A stretch of DNA of 12,292 nucleotides from Actinomycetota bacterium. GTDB lineage: Bacteria; Actinomycetota; Humimicrobiia; Humimicrobiales; Humimicrobiaceae. The stretch covers positions 1 through 12,292 of the forward strand of contig JAQVHC010000033.1 of assembly GCA_028696435.1 (NCBI GenBank). The letters run 5' to 3'. A program made the position numbers and the translations under genes. Every line of letters starts with the position of its first letter. The first letter of the stretch is position 1. The notes under the pieces were generated by a model. That model did no database searches. It had not been told where the DNA came from and saw only the letters and a program-made list of their open reading frames with translations. Positions 1 through 7,094 of the stretch are shown piece by piece.

Positions 1-652
1 TCCAGTGGACTTCTTCCCAGTTCCCACCGCCAATTAAAAAAACGCCTTTATTTATCCTGTCATCATTTGCCATTGCAATCACAGAAATCATACACCCGAG
101 GCTTATTCCGCATATGTAGACATTGTTAAAGTTCCAGTTTTCTTTAAGAATATCTATTAATTTTTTGATATCAACTACACTCTGGTGGAAAAATAGTAGA
201 GTATCTAAATCGTCAAAATTTATTAGCCTACCACCGCTTTTATCGCCTTCAGGGGTTCTGTTCAAATGGAATGGAAGGTTTAGAAAAACACCAGAAATAT
301 TATTTGAATTTATTTTTTTAATAAAAGAATAGTATCTTTTTAATTTTACTTCGCTCGTTAAAAAGCCATGGATGAGTATAAGAATATCATTACTCTTGCT
401 CTTATTATTACAATCATTGCTATTATTTAAATTACCAGCATTTCTCTCTGTCATATTTTTGTTTAAAAATAGTTGAGCGTGCACTCTGTCGTTTATTTTT
501 ACTCCTGTGCTGTATGGTGAATCATAGGTTAGCGTATACTCTCTTATAGAATCATCCATGTTCTTTGATTCTATCAGGTTATAGTCTGTTATCTCAGAAT
601 CATGCTGGTATAAGTATATTGGTTTTATCTTTTCTGGTTTTATCTTCTGCAT
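1..652 (-). CDS. alpha/beta hydrolase, N-terminal part (cut by window edge)
   Basis: An open frame runs from ATG at 652 leftwards off the window, giving 217 residues with no stop. The sequence shows an LILIHGF strand-turn (residues 91-97, with His95-Gly96 as in the oxyanion-hole HG motif) and a GISLG nucleophile elbow (residues 182-186, Ser184), the GxSxG hallmark of alpha/beta hydrolases. The catalytic acid and histidine would lie beyond the edge. The approximately 90 residues before the first core strand are unusual, and residues 71-89 form an Asn/Ser/Lys-rich linker. An in-frame TAA lies 6 bases upstream of the ATG, so this is the earliest possible start, although no good ribosome binding site precedes it. 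It is transcribed divergently from the YtxH-like gene. The substrate cannot be told; esterase, acyltransferase or peptidase are all possible. The fold call is fairly secure and the function is not. Confidence 0.75.
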   Translation of the reverse strand, partial: MQKIKPEKIKPIYLYQHDSEITDYNLIESKNMDDSIREYTLTYDSPYSTGVKINDRVHAQLFLNKNMTERNAGNLNNSNDCNNKSKSNDILILIHGFLTSEVKLKRYYSFIKKINSNNISGVFLNLPFHLNRTPEGDKSGGRLINFDDLDTLLFFHQSVVDIKKLIDILKENWNFNNVYICGISLGCMISVIAMANDDRINKGVFLIGGGNWEEVHW

Positions 653-758
653 TTGTTAATTATATATAGATTTATGAATTATTTGTGAATTTGCTTTTAT
701 TGATACATATAAACTCTTTCTTGATTTAGCTATAAATATTATCAAAAAATTTTTTTAT

Positions 759-788
759 TTGAAATATATTAAAAATAATCTTTATAAT
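759..788 (+). promoter_or_regulatory. sigma-70-type promoter for the YtxH-like gene
   Basis: TTGAAA (759-764) and a perfect TATAAT (783-788) are separated by 18 bases, and a second TATAAT follows at 792-797. Transcription would start near 795 and give a leader of about 55 bases ending in the ribosome binding site at 841-845. This is the best promoter match in the window, but AT-rich DNA produces chance matches. Confidence 0.5.
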
Positions 789-849
789 ATGTATAATAAG
801 AAAGGAACTATTAATTTATGAAAATTTTTATTTAGACTCTGGAGGTATT

Positions 850-1170
850 ATGTGTAATAGCAATAAAGCAACAAACATAAAAGGTACATTTATCGGGTTT
901 ATAATTGGATTTATAGCAGGTGGGACTACTGCATTGTTACTGACTGCTAAAACAGGTGAAGAATTAAGAAGTGATATAAAAAAGATAGCAAAAGAAGTAG
1001 CAGATAAAGTTGAAGAGAAGACACGTAATGTAAAAGACCTGACAAAAGAGAAATATGATAGCATAGTAAATAGTGTCATATCCAGTTATGAAAAGGTAAA
1101 AGACCTTACGGAAAAAGAAATAGAATTCATAAAAAAAGTAATAGATGAACAAAAGAATATAGTAAAATAG
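850..1170 (+). CDS. YtxH-domain small membrane-anchored protein
   Basis: The 106-residue protein has one glycine-rich hydrophobic segment (about residues 12-33) with the GFIAGGTTALLL pattern. It is followed directly by TAKTGEELR and a long charged helix rich in Lys and Glu (residues 37-106), likely an amphipathic or coiled-coil tail. This arrangement, a short Gly-rich membrane segment and then an [AP]KxGxExR turn, is the YtxH family signature; YtxH proteins are often stress-associated and of unknown biochemical role. Family length is usually about 90-150 residues, so it looks complete. The start is supported by a GGAGG site (841-845) 4 bases before the ATG. Cys2 lies before the membrane segment and is not in a lipobox. 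It is flanked by a divergent hydrolase and, 260 bases downstream, the copper genes, and neither suggests a specific task. Confidence 0.78.
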   Translation: MCNSNKATNIKGTFIGFIIGFIAGGTTALLLTAKTGEELRSDIKKIAKEVADKVEEKTRNVKDLTKEKYDSIVNSVISSYEKVKDLTEKEIEFIKKVIDEQKNIVK

Positions 1171-1430
1171 TCCCATCCCGTGCCTTTACCAGTTTAACAA
1201 AAGATAACTCTATTTTTAGTCTATATTATTTTCTATATTATTTTTGGAAGTTCATTCATGTCCAGATAAACGCTCATGCTCTCTATATTTTATTAATTTC
1301 AAAAATTTCAGAATTATCTGCTTGATCAGGTGTATTTAAGATAAAGATAAATAAAAAATCTATGGACACAAATAGATTATATATAAGTTATTAGAATGTA
1401 ATGTAAAATTTTTTTAAAAGGATAATTAAA

Positions 1431-1646
1431 ATGGTAAGAGTCAAAGAGACATATCCGGTTCTGGGAATTAGCTGTGCTTCATGTGTAAAAAAAATTGAGG
1501 ATGTTCTTAACAAAACTGATGGAGTAATTGAAGCAAATGTTAATTTTGCTACAGAAAAGTTAACAATTGAATATGATAATGACAGGCTGGATATTAAAAA
1601 AATAGATAAGATAGTTAAAAGTATTGGTTTTGAACTTATTACTTAG
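1431..1646 (+). CDS. stand-alone heavy-metal-associated (HMA) domain protein, copper-binding
   Basis: This is a 71-residue single HMA domain with the metal-binding loop GISCASC (Cys15 and Cys18), followed by VKKIEDVL and a typical beta-alpha-beta-beta-alpha-beta tail ending in SIGFEL. It should bind one Cu(I) between the two cysteines and pass it to, or regulate, the ATPase encoded just downstream. The CASC loop is more like the N-terminal domains of CopA ATPases than like CopZ chaperones, which usually carry CxHC; together with the shared reading frame this suggests it is the ATPase's own N-terminal domain, split off. AAGGA (1418-1422) lies 8 bases before the ATG. The stop TAG (1644-1646) is followed by 36 bases and then copA. 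No copper-responsive repressor gene or recognisable operator is visible in the 260 bases upstream. Other soft metals are possible. Confidence 0.85.
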   Translation: MVRVKETYPVLGISCASCVKKIEDVLNKTDGVIEANVNFATEKLTIEYDNDRLDIKKIDKIVKSIGFELIT

Positions 1647-1682
1647 ATAAATCCTATTTGTTTTTATGAAAAGTAAGAAGAA

Positions 1683-3737
1683 ATGAATACTGAAAGGAAG
1701 CTTACGCTTGAGGAAAAAAAGGAGTTAGCAGAGAAGAAAAATCAAAAGAAACTTATACAAAAGCTAGTGGTTGGAGCATTTCTCACATTTTTCATATTTA
1801 TGTTTTCCCTGAATATTATCCCCGGTTTCTCCTCACTCCCGGTTAAAATAAGATATATTATCATATTCGTTCTGGCATGTCCTGTTCAGTTATGGTCAGG
1901 TTCTCAATTTTATAAGGGGCTGGTATCTGTCTTTAAATACAGGATGGCAGATATGAATACCCTGGTTGCAATAGGGACACTCTCTGCATTTCTTTACAGC
2001 ACAGCAGTGACATTTTTTATGGATTATTTTACAAGAATGGGAATTGAGCCCCATATATATTTTGACACGGCGTCAATGATTATAGTTCTTGTACTGCTTG
2101 GAAGATTTTTTGAAGCAAGGGCCAAAAGCAGTGCATCAGGTGCAATCAAGAAGCTTTTAAAACTGAAGCCTGCAGAGGCATATGTTATAAGAAATGGAAA
2201 AGAAATAAAGATTGATACTGAAGATATAGCTGTTGGTGATATAGTGCTGGTTAAACCAGGTGAAAAAATTCCAGTAGATGGAATAATAATAGAAGGTACC
2301 TCAACTGTAGATGAATCAATGATTACGGGAGAGTCTATGCCTGTAGACAAAAAGCCTGGAGATGAAGTAATAGGTTCTACTATAAACCTTACAGGTTTTT
2401 TAAAATTTGAAGCCAAACGTGTAGGGAAAGATACCTTTTTAAGCCAGATTATTAAAATGGTTGAGGAAGCACAGGCTTCAAAGGCTCCTGTTCAGAGGCT
2501 TGTAGATAAAGTCGCCAGTTATTTTGTTCCTGCAGTTATATTTATAGCAATGATAACATTTATTGCATGGCTCATCTGGGGACCCAGGCCATCCATCACT
2601 CTGGCGCTTGTCAATTTTATATCTGTTCTTATAATAGCATGCCCGTGTGCCCTTGGTCTTGCTACTCCGACTGCAATAACTGTTGGAATCGGCAGGGGAG
2701 CAGAAAATGGAATACTGATAAAAGATACTTCCACTCTGGAAGTTGCCCATAAACTCGATACTGTTATTTTTGACAAAACAGGTACACTGACAGAAGGCCA
2801 GCCTGAAGTAAAAGAAATAATTGTAAATAAAAGCAATTTTAAAGGGACAGAAAAGGATTTACTGGAAATCGCTGCGAGTTCGGAGTTATATTCAGAACAT
2901 CCTATCGGAAAGGCAATGGTAAATAAAGCTAAAAGTGAAGGTCTGAAGTTAAAAAGCCCCGGGCGATTTGAAGCGGTAACCGGTAGGGGAATAAAAGCAG
3001 TTGTGAATGGGAAAGAGATAATCAAGGGCAATATCAGACTTATGGAAGAAAATAATGTTAAACTGGATAATATTGACATTAAAAAAGAGGGGGAAGAGAT
3101 TTCAAAGAAAGGCCTAACTCCTGTATTTATCAGTATTGATAATAAAATAGCCGGTATCATAGCTGTTGCAGATAGCTTAAAAAGAAATGCGAGGGAGACT
3201 GTGCATACATTAAAAAAGCTCGGACTGGAGGTAATAATGATTACCGGGGATAACAGGGATACAGCATATTCTATAGGAAAAGAAGCAGGGATAGATTATA
3301 TAATTTCAGAAGTTTTGCCCGGACAGAAAGCTGAAGAAATTAAGAAACTGCAGAAAAGAGGGAAAATGGTAGCAATGGTTGGAGATGGTATTAATGATGC
3401 TCCTGCTCTGGTCCAGGCAGATGTTGGCATAGCTATTGGAACAGGTACGGATATTGCTGTAGAATCAGGTAAAATAATTTTAATTAAGGGAGATTTAAAA
3501 GGGGTTCCTGCTGCAATTATACTATCCAGACAGACCATGAGAATAATAAAACAAAATCTTTTCTGGGCTTTTTTTTATAATATAATATTAATACCTATCG
3601 CTGCGGGTGTACTTTATCCTTTCTCAGGAATACTTATAAATCCTGTTTATGCAGCAGCTGCAATGTCTCTTAGCAGTATTTCTGTAGTTTCTAATTCATT
3701 AAGGCTAAAAAGGTTATCGCTAGAAAAAATAGGATGA
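1683..3737 (+). CDS. copA: Cu(I)-exporting P1B-type ATPase lacking an N-terminal HMA domain
   Basis: The 684-residue membrane pump couples ATP hydrolysis to Cu(I) export. Visible motifs in order: N-terminal membrane helices, the actuator loop TGES (215-218), the CPC metal site in the sixth helix (Cys320, Cys322), the phosphorylation site DKTGT (Asp364), the nucleotide-binding His-Pro of SEHPIG (His406), TGDN (521-524) and the hinge GDGIND (567-572). Tyr632-Asn633 in helix 7 and Met661/Ser665 in helix 8 match the copper-selectivity residues of the P1B-1 subgroup, favouring Cu(I) over Zn/Cd/Co. Most family members are about 720-820 residues and begin with one or two HMA domains. Here that domain is the separate 71-residue protein upstream, in the same frame. 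An in-frame TAA (1674-1676) just before the ATG fixes the earliest start. The ribosome binding site is weak (AAGAAG), which fits translational coupling to the HMA gene. Confidence 0.93.
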   Translation: MNTERKLTLEEKKELAEKKNQKKLIQKLVVGAFLTFFIFMFSLNIIPGFSSLPVKIRYIIIFVLACPVQLWSGSQFYKGLVSVFKYRMADMNTLVAIGTLSAFLYSTAVTFFMDYFTRMGIEPHIYFDTASMIIVLVLLGRFFEARAKSSASGAIKKLLKLKPAEAYVIRNGKEIKIDTEDIAVGDIVLVKPGEKIPVDGIIIEGTSTVDESMITGESMPVDKKPGDEVIGSTINLTGFLKFEAKRVGKDTFLSQIIKMVEEAQASKAPVQRLVDKVASYFVPAVIFIAMITFIAWLIWGPRPSITLALVNFISVLIIACPCALGLATPTAITVGIGRGAENGILIKDTSTLEVAHKLDTVIFDKTGTLTEGQPEVKEIIVNKSNFKGTEKDLLEIAASSELYSEHPIGKAMVNKAKSEGLKLKSPGRFEAVTGRGIKAVVNGKEIIKGNIRLMEENNVKLDNIDIKKEGEEISKKGLTPVFISIDNKIAGIIAVADSLKRNARETVHTLKKLGLEVIMITGDNRDTAYSIGKEAGIDYIISEVLPGQKAEEIKKLQKRGKMVAMVGDGINDAPALVQADVGIAIGTGTDIAVESGKIILIKGDLKGVPAAIILSRQTMRIIKQNLFWAFFYNIILIPIAAGVLYPFSGILINPVYAAAAMSLSSISVVSNSLRLKRLSLEKIG

Positions 3738-3782
3738 GTTGAAGCAGAAGGAAAATTAAAGTAATAATAATAATTTATAGCT

Positions 3783-3803
3783 TGCTTTAAAAGCATTGTT
3801 TTT
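3783..3803 (+). terminator. weak hairpin-plus-T terminator candidate after copA
   Basis: TGCTT (3783-3787) pairs with AAGCA (3791-3795) around a 3-base loop and is followed by TTGTTTTT. The stem is only 5 bp, so this is a weak candidate. The remainder of the 255-base gap to the oxidoreductase genes is AT-rich; TATAAT occurs at 3930-3935 but without a convincing -35 partner. Confidence 0.25.
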
Positions 3804-3992
3804 GAATGTTGCGGATACTTTAAATGCGTGCATTTTCTTAACTTATGTAAGCTTATGTAGAAATTTTGAACGGTAATACTAAAAAGTGAGTGTCTTAAAA
3901 TTTGCAAATAAGTTTGCCAGGTAATATATTATAATTACATTTAATATATTGTTTAATATATTAAAGAGACAGTTTATAAGGGCAAAAGTCAA

Positions 3993-5726
3993 ATGAAAGT
4001 TTCAAACATAAGCTGGAAAATTGGTGGAGAAGCTGGTGATGGTATAATAACTGCCGGGCTAATTTTCTCAAAAATGTTTGCCAGGAAAGGTTATTTTGTT
4101 GTTGATTGTAATGAATATCCTTCGCTAATAAGAGGCGGTCACAGTTCTTATACTGTGAGAATAGGTTCAAGCGAGATTTTTTCTACCAGTAAAGATATTA
4201 ATATTCTTGTTGCATTAAATGAGGAAACCGTAAGAATTCATCAGGAAGAAGTACTATACGGCGGGTATATTATCTGTGATGACGATAGTTTTGATATTGC
4301 TGATTTTAAAAAAGAAAGGAAAGATATCAATTATATCGCAGTACCCTTTTCCAGAATAATTTCGGAATTAAAGGTTCCTGAAATTGGAAAAAACAGTATT
4401 TCTCTTGGAGCGTCGGCTGCTCTTTTAAACTATGATATAGAAGTATTAAAAGAGGTAATAGCAGATGTCTTTAGCGAAAAAAGTCCGGAAATTGTGGAAC
4501 TGAATGTTAAATTATCTGAATTTGGTTATAAATATATAAAAGAGAAGTTGAAATTAAGTGCCTATGAGCTGGAAATAGTAAAACCTGTAAATAAAATTCT
4601 GGTAACAGGTAATGATGCAGTTTTTTTAGGAGCGGTTAGAGCAGGTTGTAAATTTTATGCAGCTTACCCGATGACTCCTTCTTCTTCAATATTGCATTCA
4701 TTTGCTTCGGTAGAAAATGATTTTAATATAATAACCAGGCAGGCTGAAGATGATATAGCAGTAATTAATATGGTCCTGGGCGCTTCTTATGCGGGTGTAA
4801 GAGCAATGGCTGCGACATCGGGGGGTGGATTTTCTCTAATGAATGAAGGAATAGGCAGCGCTGCAATGACCGAGACTCCTATTGTTATTGTATTGTGTCA
4901 GAGGCCTGCCCCCGCCACAGGAATGCCAACATGGACAGAGCAGGGAGATTTGTTATTTGCATGTCATGCATCACATGGAGAATTTCCAAGAGTAATAATG
5001 GCCCCCGGCGACCCCGAAGAATGTTTTTATCTTACCGGCAGGGCATTTAATCTTGCTGATAGATATCAGATACCTGTAATTATAATGCTTGATAAATACT
5101 TATCTGAAAATCATTTTTCATATGACAGGTTTGATTTTAAGAGTATCACAGTAAACAGGGGAAAGTTAATAACCAGTAGCAGTGATATAAACGAGGAATA
5201 CAATCGTTATACCGATACTGATAATGGGATTTCTCCGAGAACTATACCGGGTGTAAAAGGTGGGGTTTATATTGCAAATAGTGACGAGCATGACCAATAC
5301 GGATATTCTGATGAAAATTCTCGTAATAGAAAGATCATGGTTGATAAAAGATTTAAAAAAATGAAAAAATTAATAGAAGAAGTTCCTCCCCCCAGAATAT
5401 ATGGACCTCATGATGCCGAAATTACAATATGGAGCTGGGGTTCTTGCAAAGGCCCAATTCTTGAGGCTATGAATATATTGAATCAGAAAGAAAAGAAGGT
5501 AAATTTTATTCACTTTACATATCTGTATCCATTTGACAGTGAAATCGTTAGTGGAATTATTAAAGAAAGTAATAAGAATATAATTATAGAGAATAATAAA
5601 ACGTCCCAGCTTTCGAAAATTATAATGATGAATACAGGTTACAAAATAAAAAATAAAATACTAAAATACAGTGGAAGGCAGTTTCTACCGGAAGAAATTG
5701 CCAGTGGCATTGAAAAAATTGAATAA
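3993..5726 (+). CDS. 2-oxoacid:ferredoxin oxidoreductase, fused gamma-alpha subunit
   Basis: The 577-residue protein joins two domains of the pyruvate/2-oxoglutarate:ferredoxin oxidoreductase family. The gamma domain (about residues 1-190) opens with IGGEAGDGIITAG (10-22) and contains YPSLIRGGHSSY. The alpha (pyrimidine-binding) domain follows from about 200, with YPMTPSSS (225-232), PTWTEQGDL (312-320) and ISPRTIPG (413-420). With the beta subunit it would convert a 2-oxoacid and CoA to acyl-CoA, CO2 and reduced ferredoxin, or run in reverse. The length fits the gamma-alpha fusion type (about 560-630 residues), often annotated korA. The substrate (2-oxoglutarate, pyruvate or a branched-chain 2-oxoacid) cannot be fixed from sequence, so I give no symbol. 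No ferredoxin-like delta subunit is encoded nearby. AAGGG (3978-3982) lies 10 bases before the ATG. Confidence 0.92.
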   Translation: MKVSNISWKIGGEAGDGIITAGLIFSKMFARKGYFVVDCNEYPSLIRGGHSSYTVRIGSSEIFSTSKDINILVALNEETVRIHQEEVLYGGYIICDDDSFDIADFKKERKDINYIAVPFSRIISELKVPEIGKNSISLGASAALLNYDIEVLKEVIADVFSEKSPEIVELNVKLSEFGYKYIKEKLKLSAYELEIVKPVNKILVTGNDAVFLGAVRAGCKFYAAYPMTPSSSILHSFASVENDFNIITRQAEDDIAVINMVLGASYAGVRAMAATSGGGFSLMNEGIGSAAMTETPIVIVLCQRPAPATGMPTWTEQGDLLFACHASHGEFPRVIMAPGDPEECFYLTGRAFNLADRYQIPVIIMLDKYLSENHFSYDRFDFKSITVNRGKLITSSSDINEEYNRYTDTDNGISPRTIPGVKGGVYIANSDEHDQYGYSDENSRNRKIMVDKRFKKMKKLIEEVPPPRIYGPHDAEITIWSWGSCKGPILEAMNILNQKEKKVNFIHFTYLYPFDSEIVSGIIKESNKNIIIENNKTSQLSKIIMMNTGYKIKNKILKYSGRQFLPEEIASGIEKIE

Positions 5727-5790
5727 TAATTTGAGCCAGATTTAATAAAATATGTCAGATATTCTGAAATGAAAATTAGACAACAGAGTC

Positions 5791-5810
5791 AATAGAAGAA
5801 AATAGAAGAA
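5791..5810. repeat. perfect 10-bp tandem repeat in the alpha-beta spacer
   Basis: AATAGAAGAA occurs twice back to back (5791-5800 and 5801-5810), within the 113-161 base spacer between the two oxidoreductase subunits. It is followed by GG, but no start codon lies at a suitable distance to make it a ribosome binding site. It looks like a replication-slippage product. Confidence 0.8.
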
Positions 5811-5887
5811 GGTATAGTTTTCTTTAGCTAAAAGTCTAATTGTATTTAGATTATTTAATTGATAAAGAAATGAATAGAAGTGGAAAC

Positions 5888-6766
5888 ATGTCCAGGAAAA
5901 AGAAATATAATTTAACGCTCTGTGATTTTAATACTGACAGGAAACCAACGTGGTGTCCGGGCTGCGGGAATTATGGAATATGGAAATCGCTAAAAAAAGC
6001 ATTTGTAAACTTAAATCTGGAACCCCATGAAATACTTATAGTATATGGGGTAGGTTGTTCGGGAAATGGTGCAAATTTTATAAAAACTTATGCGTTTCAC
6101 GCTTTGCATGGAAGAGCTCTTCCTGTGGCTACTGGAGCAAAACTGGCAAATCATAAATTAAATGTAGTAATTGTGGGTGGTGATGGTGATGGTGCTGGTA
6201 TAGGTTTGAACCATTTTATACATACATGCAGGAGAAATCTCAATATGACTTATCTTCTACATGATAACAGGATTTTTGGGCTTACAGCCGGTCATGCTTC
6301 TCCCACAAGCGCCAGAGGATTAAAAACAAAGTCAACACCGTCCGGTGTGCTGGAAGAGCCTCTTAACCCAGTTTTGCTGGCTCTTGCAGCCGGAGCATCT
6401 TTTGTAGCAAGGGGATATGCAGGAGACTTGCTTTACCTATCAGAGATAATAAAAAAAGCTATAAAGCATAAGGGATTTTCTTTTATAGATATTCTGCAGC
6501 CATGTATCACATTTAATAAGCAGGAAACTTATGAATTTTATAGGGATAAAATTTACAGGCTGGATGAAATTCAGGATTATGATGTATCTGATTTAAATGA
6601 AGCAATTAATAGGTCACTTGAGAAAGAAAAAATACCGGTAGGGATATTTTATAAAGTAGACAGGCCATTATATGAAGATAATTTGAAACAGATAGAAAGA
6701 AAACCGCTTGTTGACCATATCATAACAGATATAGATATTAATAAGCTATTGAATAGATATTATTAA
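5888..6766 (+). CDS. 2-oxoacid:ferredoxin oxidoreductase, beta (TPP-binding) subunit
   Basis: This is the catalytic partner of the gamma-alpha subunit. With the start at 5888 it has 292 residues. The CxxC of WCPGCGNYG (Cys23, Cys26), Cys57 of GVGCSG and Cys206 of ILQPC match the four ligands of the family's [4Fe-4S] cluster. The TPP/Mg site runs from GDGDG (98-102) through HTCRRN to DN (126-127) and GLTAGHASPT. The last element normally reads GQxSPT, so His136 replaces a usually conserved Gln. The open frame extends upstream to TTG 5840 and ATG 5870. I chose ATG 5888 because relatives begin 10-20 residues before the KPTWCPGCG block; none of the three starts has a good ribosome binding site, so the N-terminus is uncertain. 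The spacer after the alpha gene is long for tightly coupled subunits. Substrate unresolved (often annotated korB). Confidence 0.9.
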   Translation: MSRKKKYNLTLCDFNTDRKPTWCPGCGNYGIWKSLKKAFVNLNLEPHEILIVYGVGCSGNGANFIKTYAFHALHGRALPVATGAKLANHKLNVVIVGGDGDGAGIGLNHFIHTCRRNLNMTYLLHDNRIFGLTAGHASPTSARGLKTKSTPSGVLEEPLNPVLLALAAGASFVARGYAGDLLYLSEIIKKAIKHKGFSFIDILQPCITFNKQETYEFYRDKIYRLDEIQDYDVSDLNEAINRSLEKEKIPVGIFYKVDRPLYEDNLKQIERKPLVDHIITDIDINKLLNRYY

Positions 6767-6771
6767 ACTCG

Positions 6772-6813
6772 TTAAGCTGCATCATTTAAGCTATTAAGCT
6801 TTAATCATTAAAG
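6772..6813. repeat. TTAAGCT repeats and 15-bp palindrome after the beta subunit gene
   Basis: TTAAGCT occurs at 6772-6778, 6786-6792 and 6794-6800. The last copy overlaps a palindrome at 6799-6813, CTTTAAT-C-ATTAAAG, with perfect 7-bp arms. It lies just past the stop codon. A 1-base centre cannot form a tight RNA hairpin and no T-run follows directly, so it is not a standard terminator. A DNA-binding site is possible, or chance in AT-rich DNA. Confidence 0.4.
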
Positions 6814-6954
6814 TTAATTGTTCTTTCAGCAAGATAAGTTTCATTTTGCTCTTTGAGAAAAGTAAGTCATGAAAACTCTTTTGATATAAAATTAATTTTT
6901 AATTAATTTTTTATCCTGATTTATGTTAAAATCTTAAATATTTGAAAATCTAAT

Positions 6955-6985
6955 ATTGGTATTCTGATTTAGCTAGAATACCAGT
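6955..6985 (+). promoter_or_regulatory. 11-bp hairpin in the lgt leader
   Basis: Positions 6955-6965 pair with 6975-6985 around a 9-base loop (6966-6974). The nine inner pairs, TGGTATTCT with AGAATACCA, are perfect Watson-Crick; the outer two are a G·U and an A-U. No T-run follows, so it is not an intrinsic terminator in this direction. It sits about 60 bases before the lgt start and about 10 bases before a possible small ORF, so a role in the mRNA leader or as a DNA operator dyad is possible. The rest of the 279-base gap is AT-rich with no other clear signal. Confidence 0.5.
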
Positions 6986-6995
6986 TAGAGGCATA

Positions 6996-7094
6996 ATGGA
7001 TAATGAGATTTATAATAAAGAATTAAATAAAGGAGGGCAGGTACTTTGTATGTTGAAGACCCGGTTGCTTTTAGTATATTTGGTTTTGAAATAG
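6996..7094 (+). CDS. possible 32-residue upstream ORF overlapping the lgt start
   Basis: ATG at 6996 is preceded by AGAGG (6987-6991) at 4 bases. It opens a 32-codon frame that ends at TAG 7092-7094, inside lgt and in a different frame. The lgt ribosome binding site lies within it, so translation of the small ORF would pass over the lgt start. The first half is charged and Asn-rich, the second half is Leu-rich. I recognise no family. It may be a translational coupling device or chance. Confidence 0.25.
   Translation: MDNEIYNKELNKGGQVLCMLKTRLLLVYLVLK
7031..7037 (+). promoter_or_regulatory. ribosome binding site fixing the TTG start of lgt
   Basis: AGGAGGG (7031-7037) ends 8 bases before TTG at 7046. 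The nearby ATG at 7050 is out of frame with Lgt, and the Lgt frame has no ATG before its first membrane helix. TTG is therefore the likely start. Confidence 0.8.

Noticed and set aside
123..332. 69-codon plus-strand frame
   Set aside because: It is antisense to the hydrolase gene over its HG and GxSxG motifs, with no ribosome binding site of note.
1363..1390. Promoter for the copper genes (TGGACA with TATAAG or similar)
   Set aside because: Spacing between the possible elements is about 13 bases, too short, and no CsoR- or CopY-like operator is visible.
2024..2416. 130-codon minus-strand frame inside copA
   Set aside because: It is a shadow of the actuator-domain region; the translation is low-complexity Ser/Ile/Pro with no family resemblance.
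2519..3160. 213-codon open frame on the minus strand inside copA
   Set aside because: It is antisense to conserved CopA motifs, has no recognisable domain or ribosome binding site, and is explained by codon bias of the plus-strand gene.
3818..3834. AAATGC-GT-GCATTT dyad after copA as a hairpin
   Set aside because: A 2-base loop cannot close and no T-run follows usefully; likely chance.
6888..6914. TTAATTTTTAATTAATTTTTT as terminator of the beta subunit gene
   Set aside because: The possible stem is pure A/T and ambiguous in register; not supportable as a terminator.
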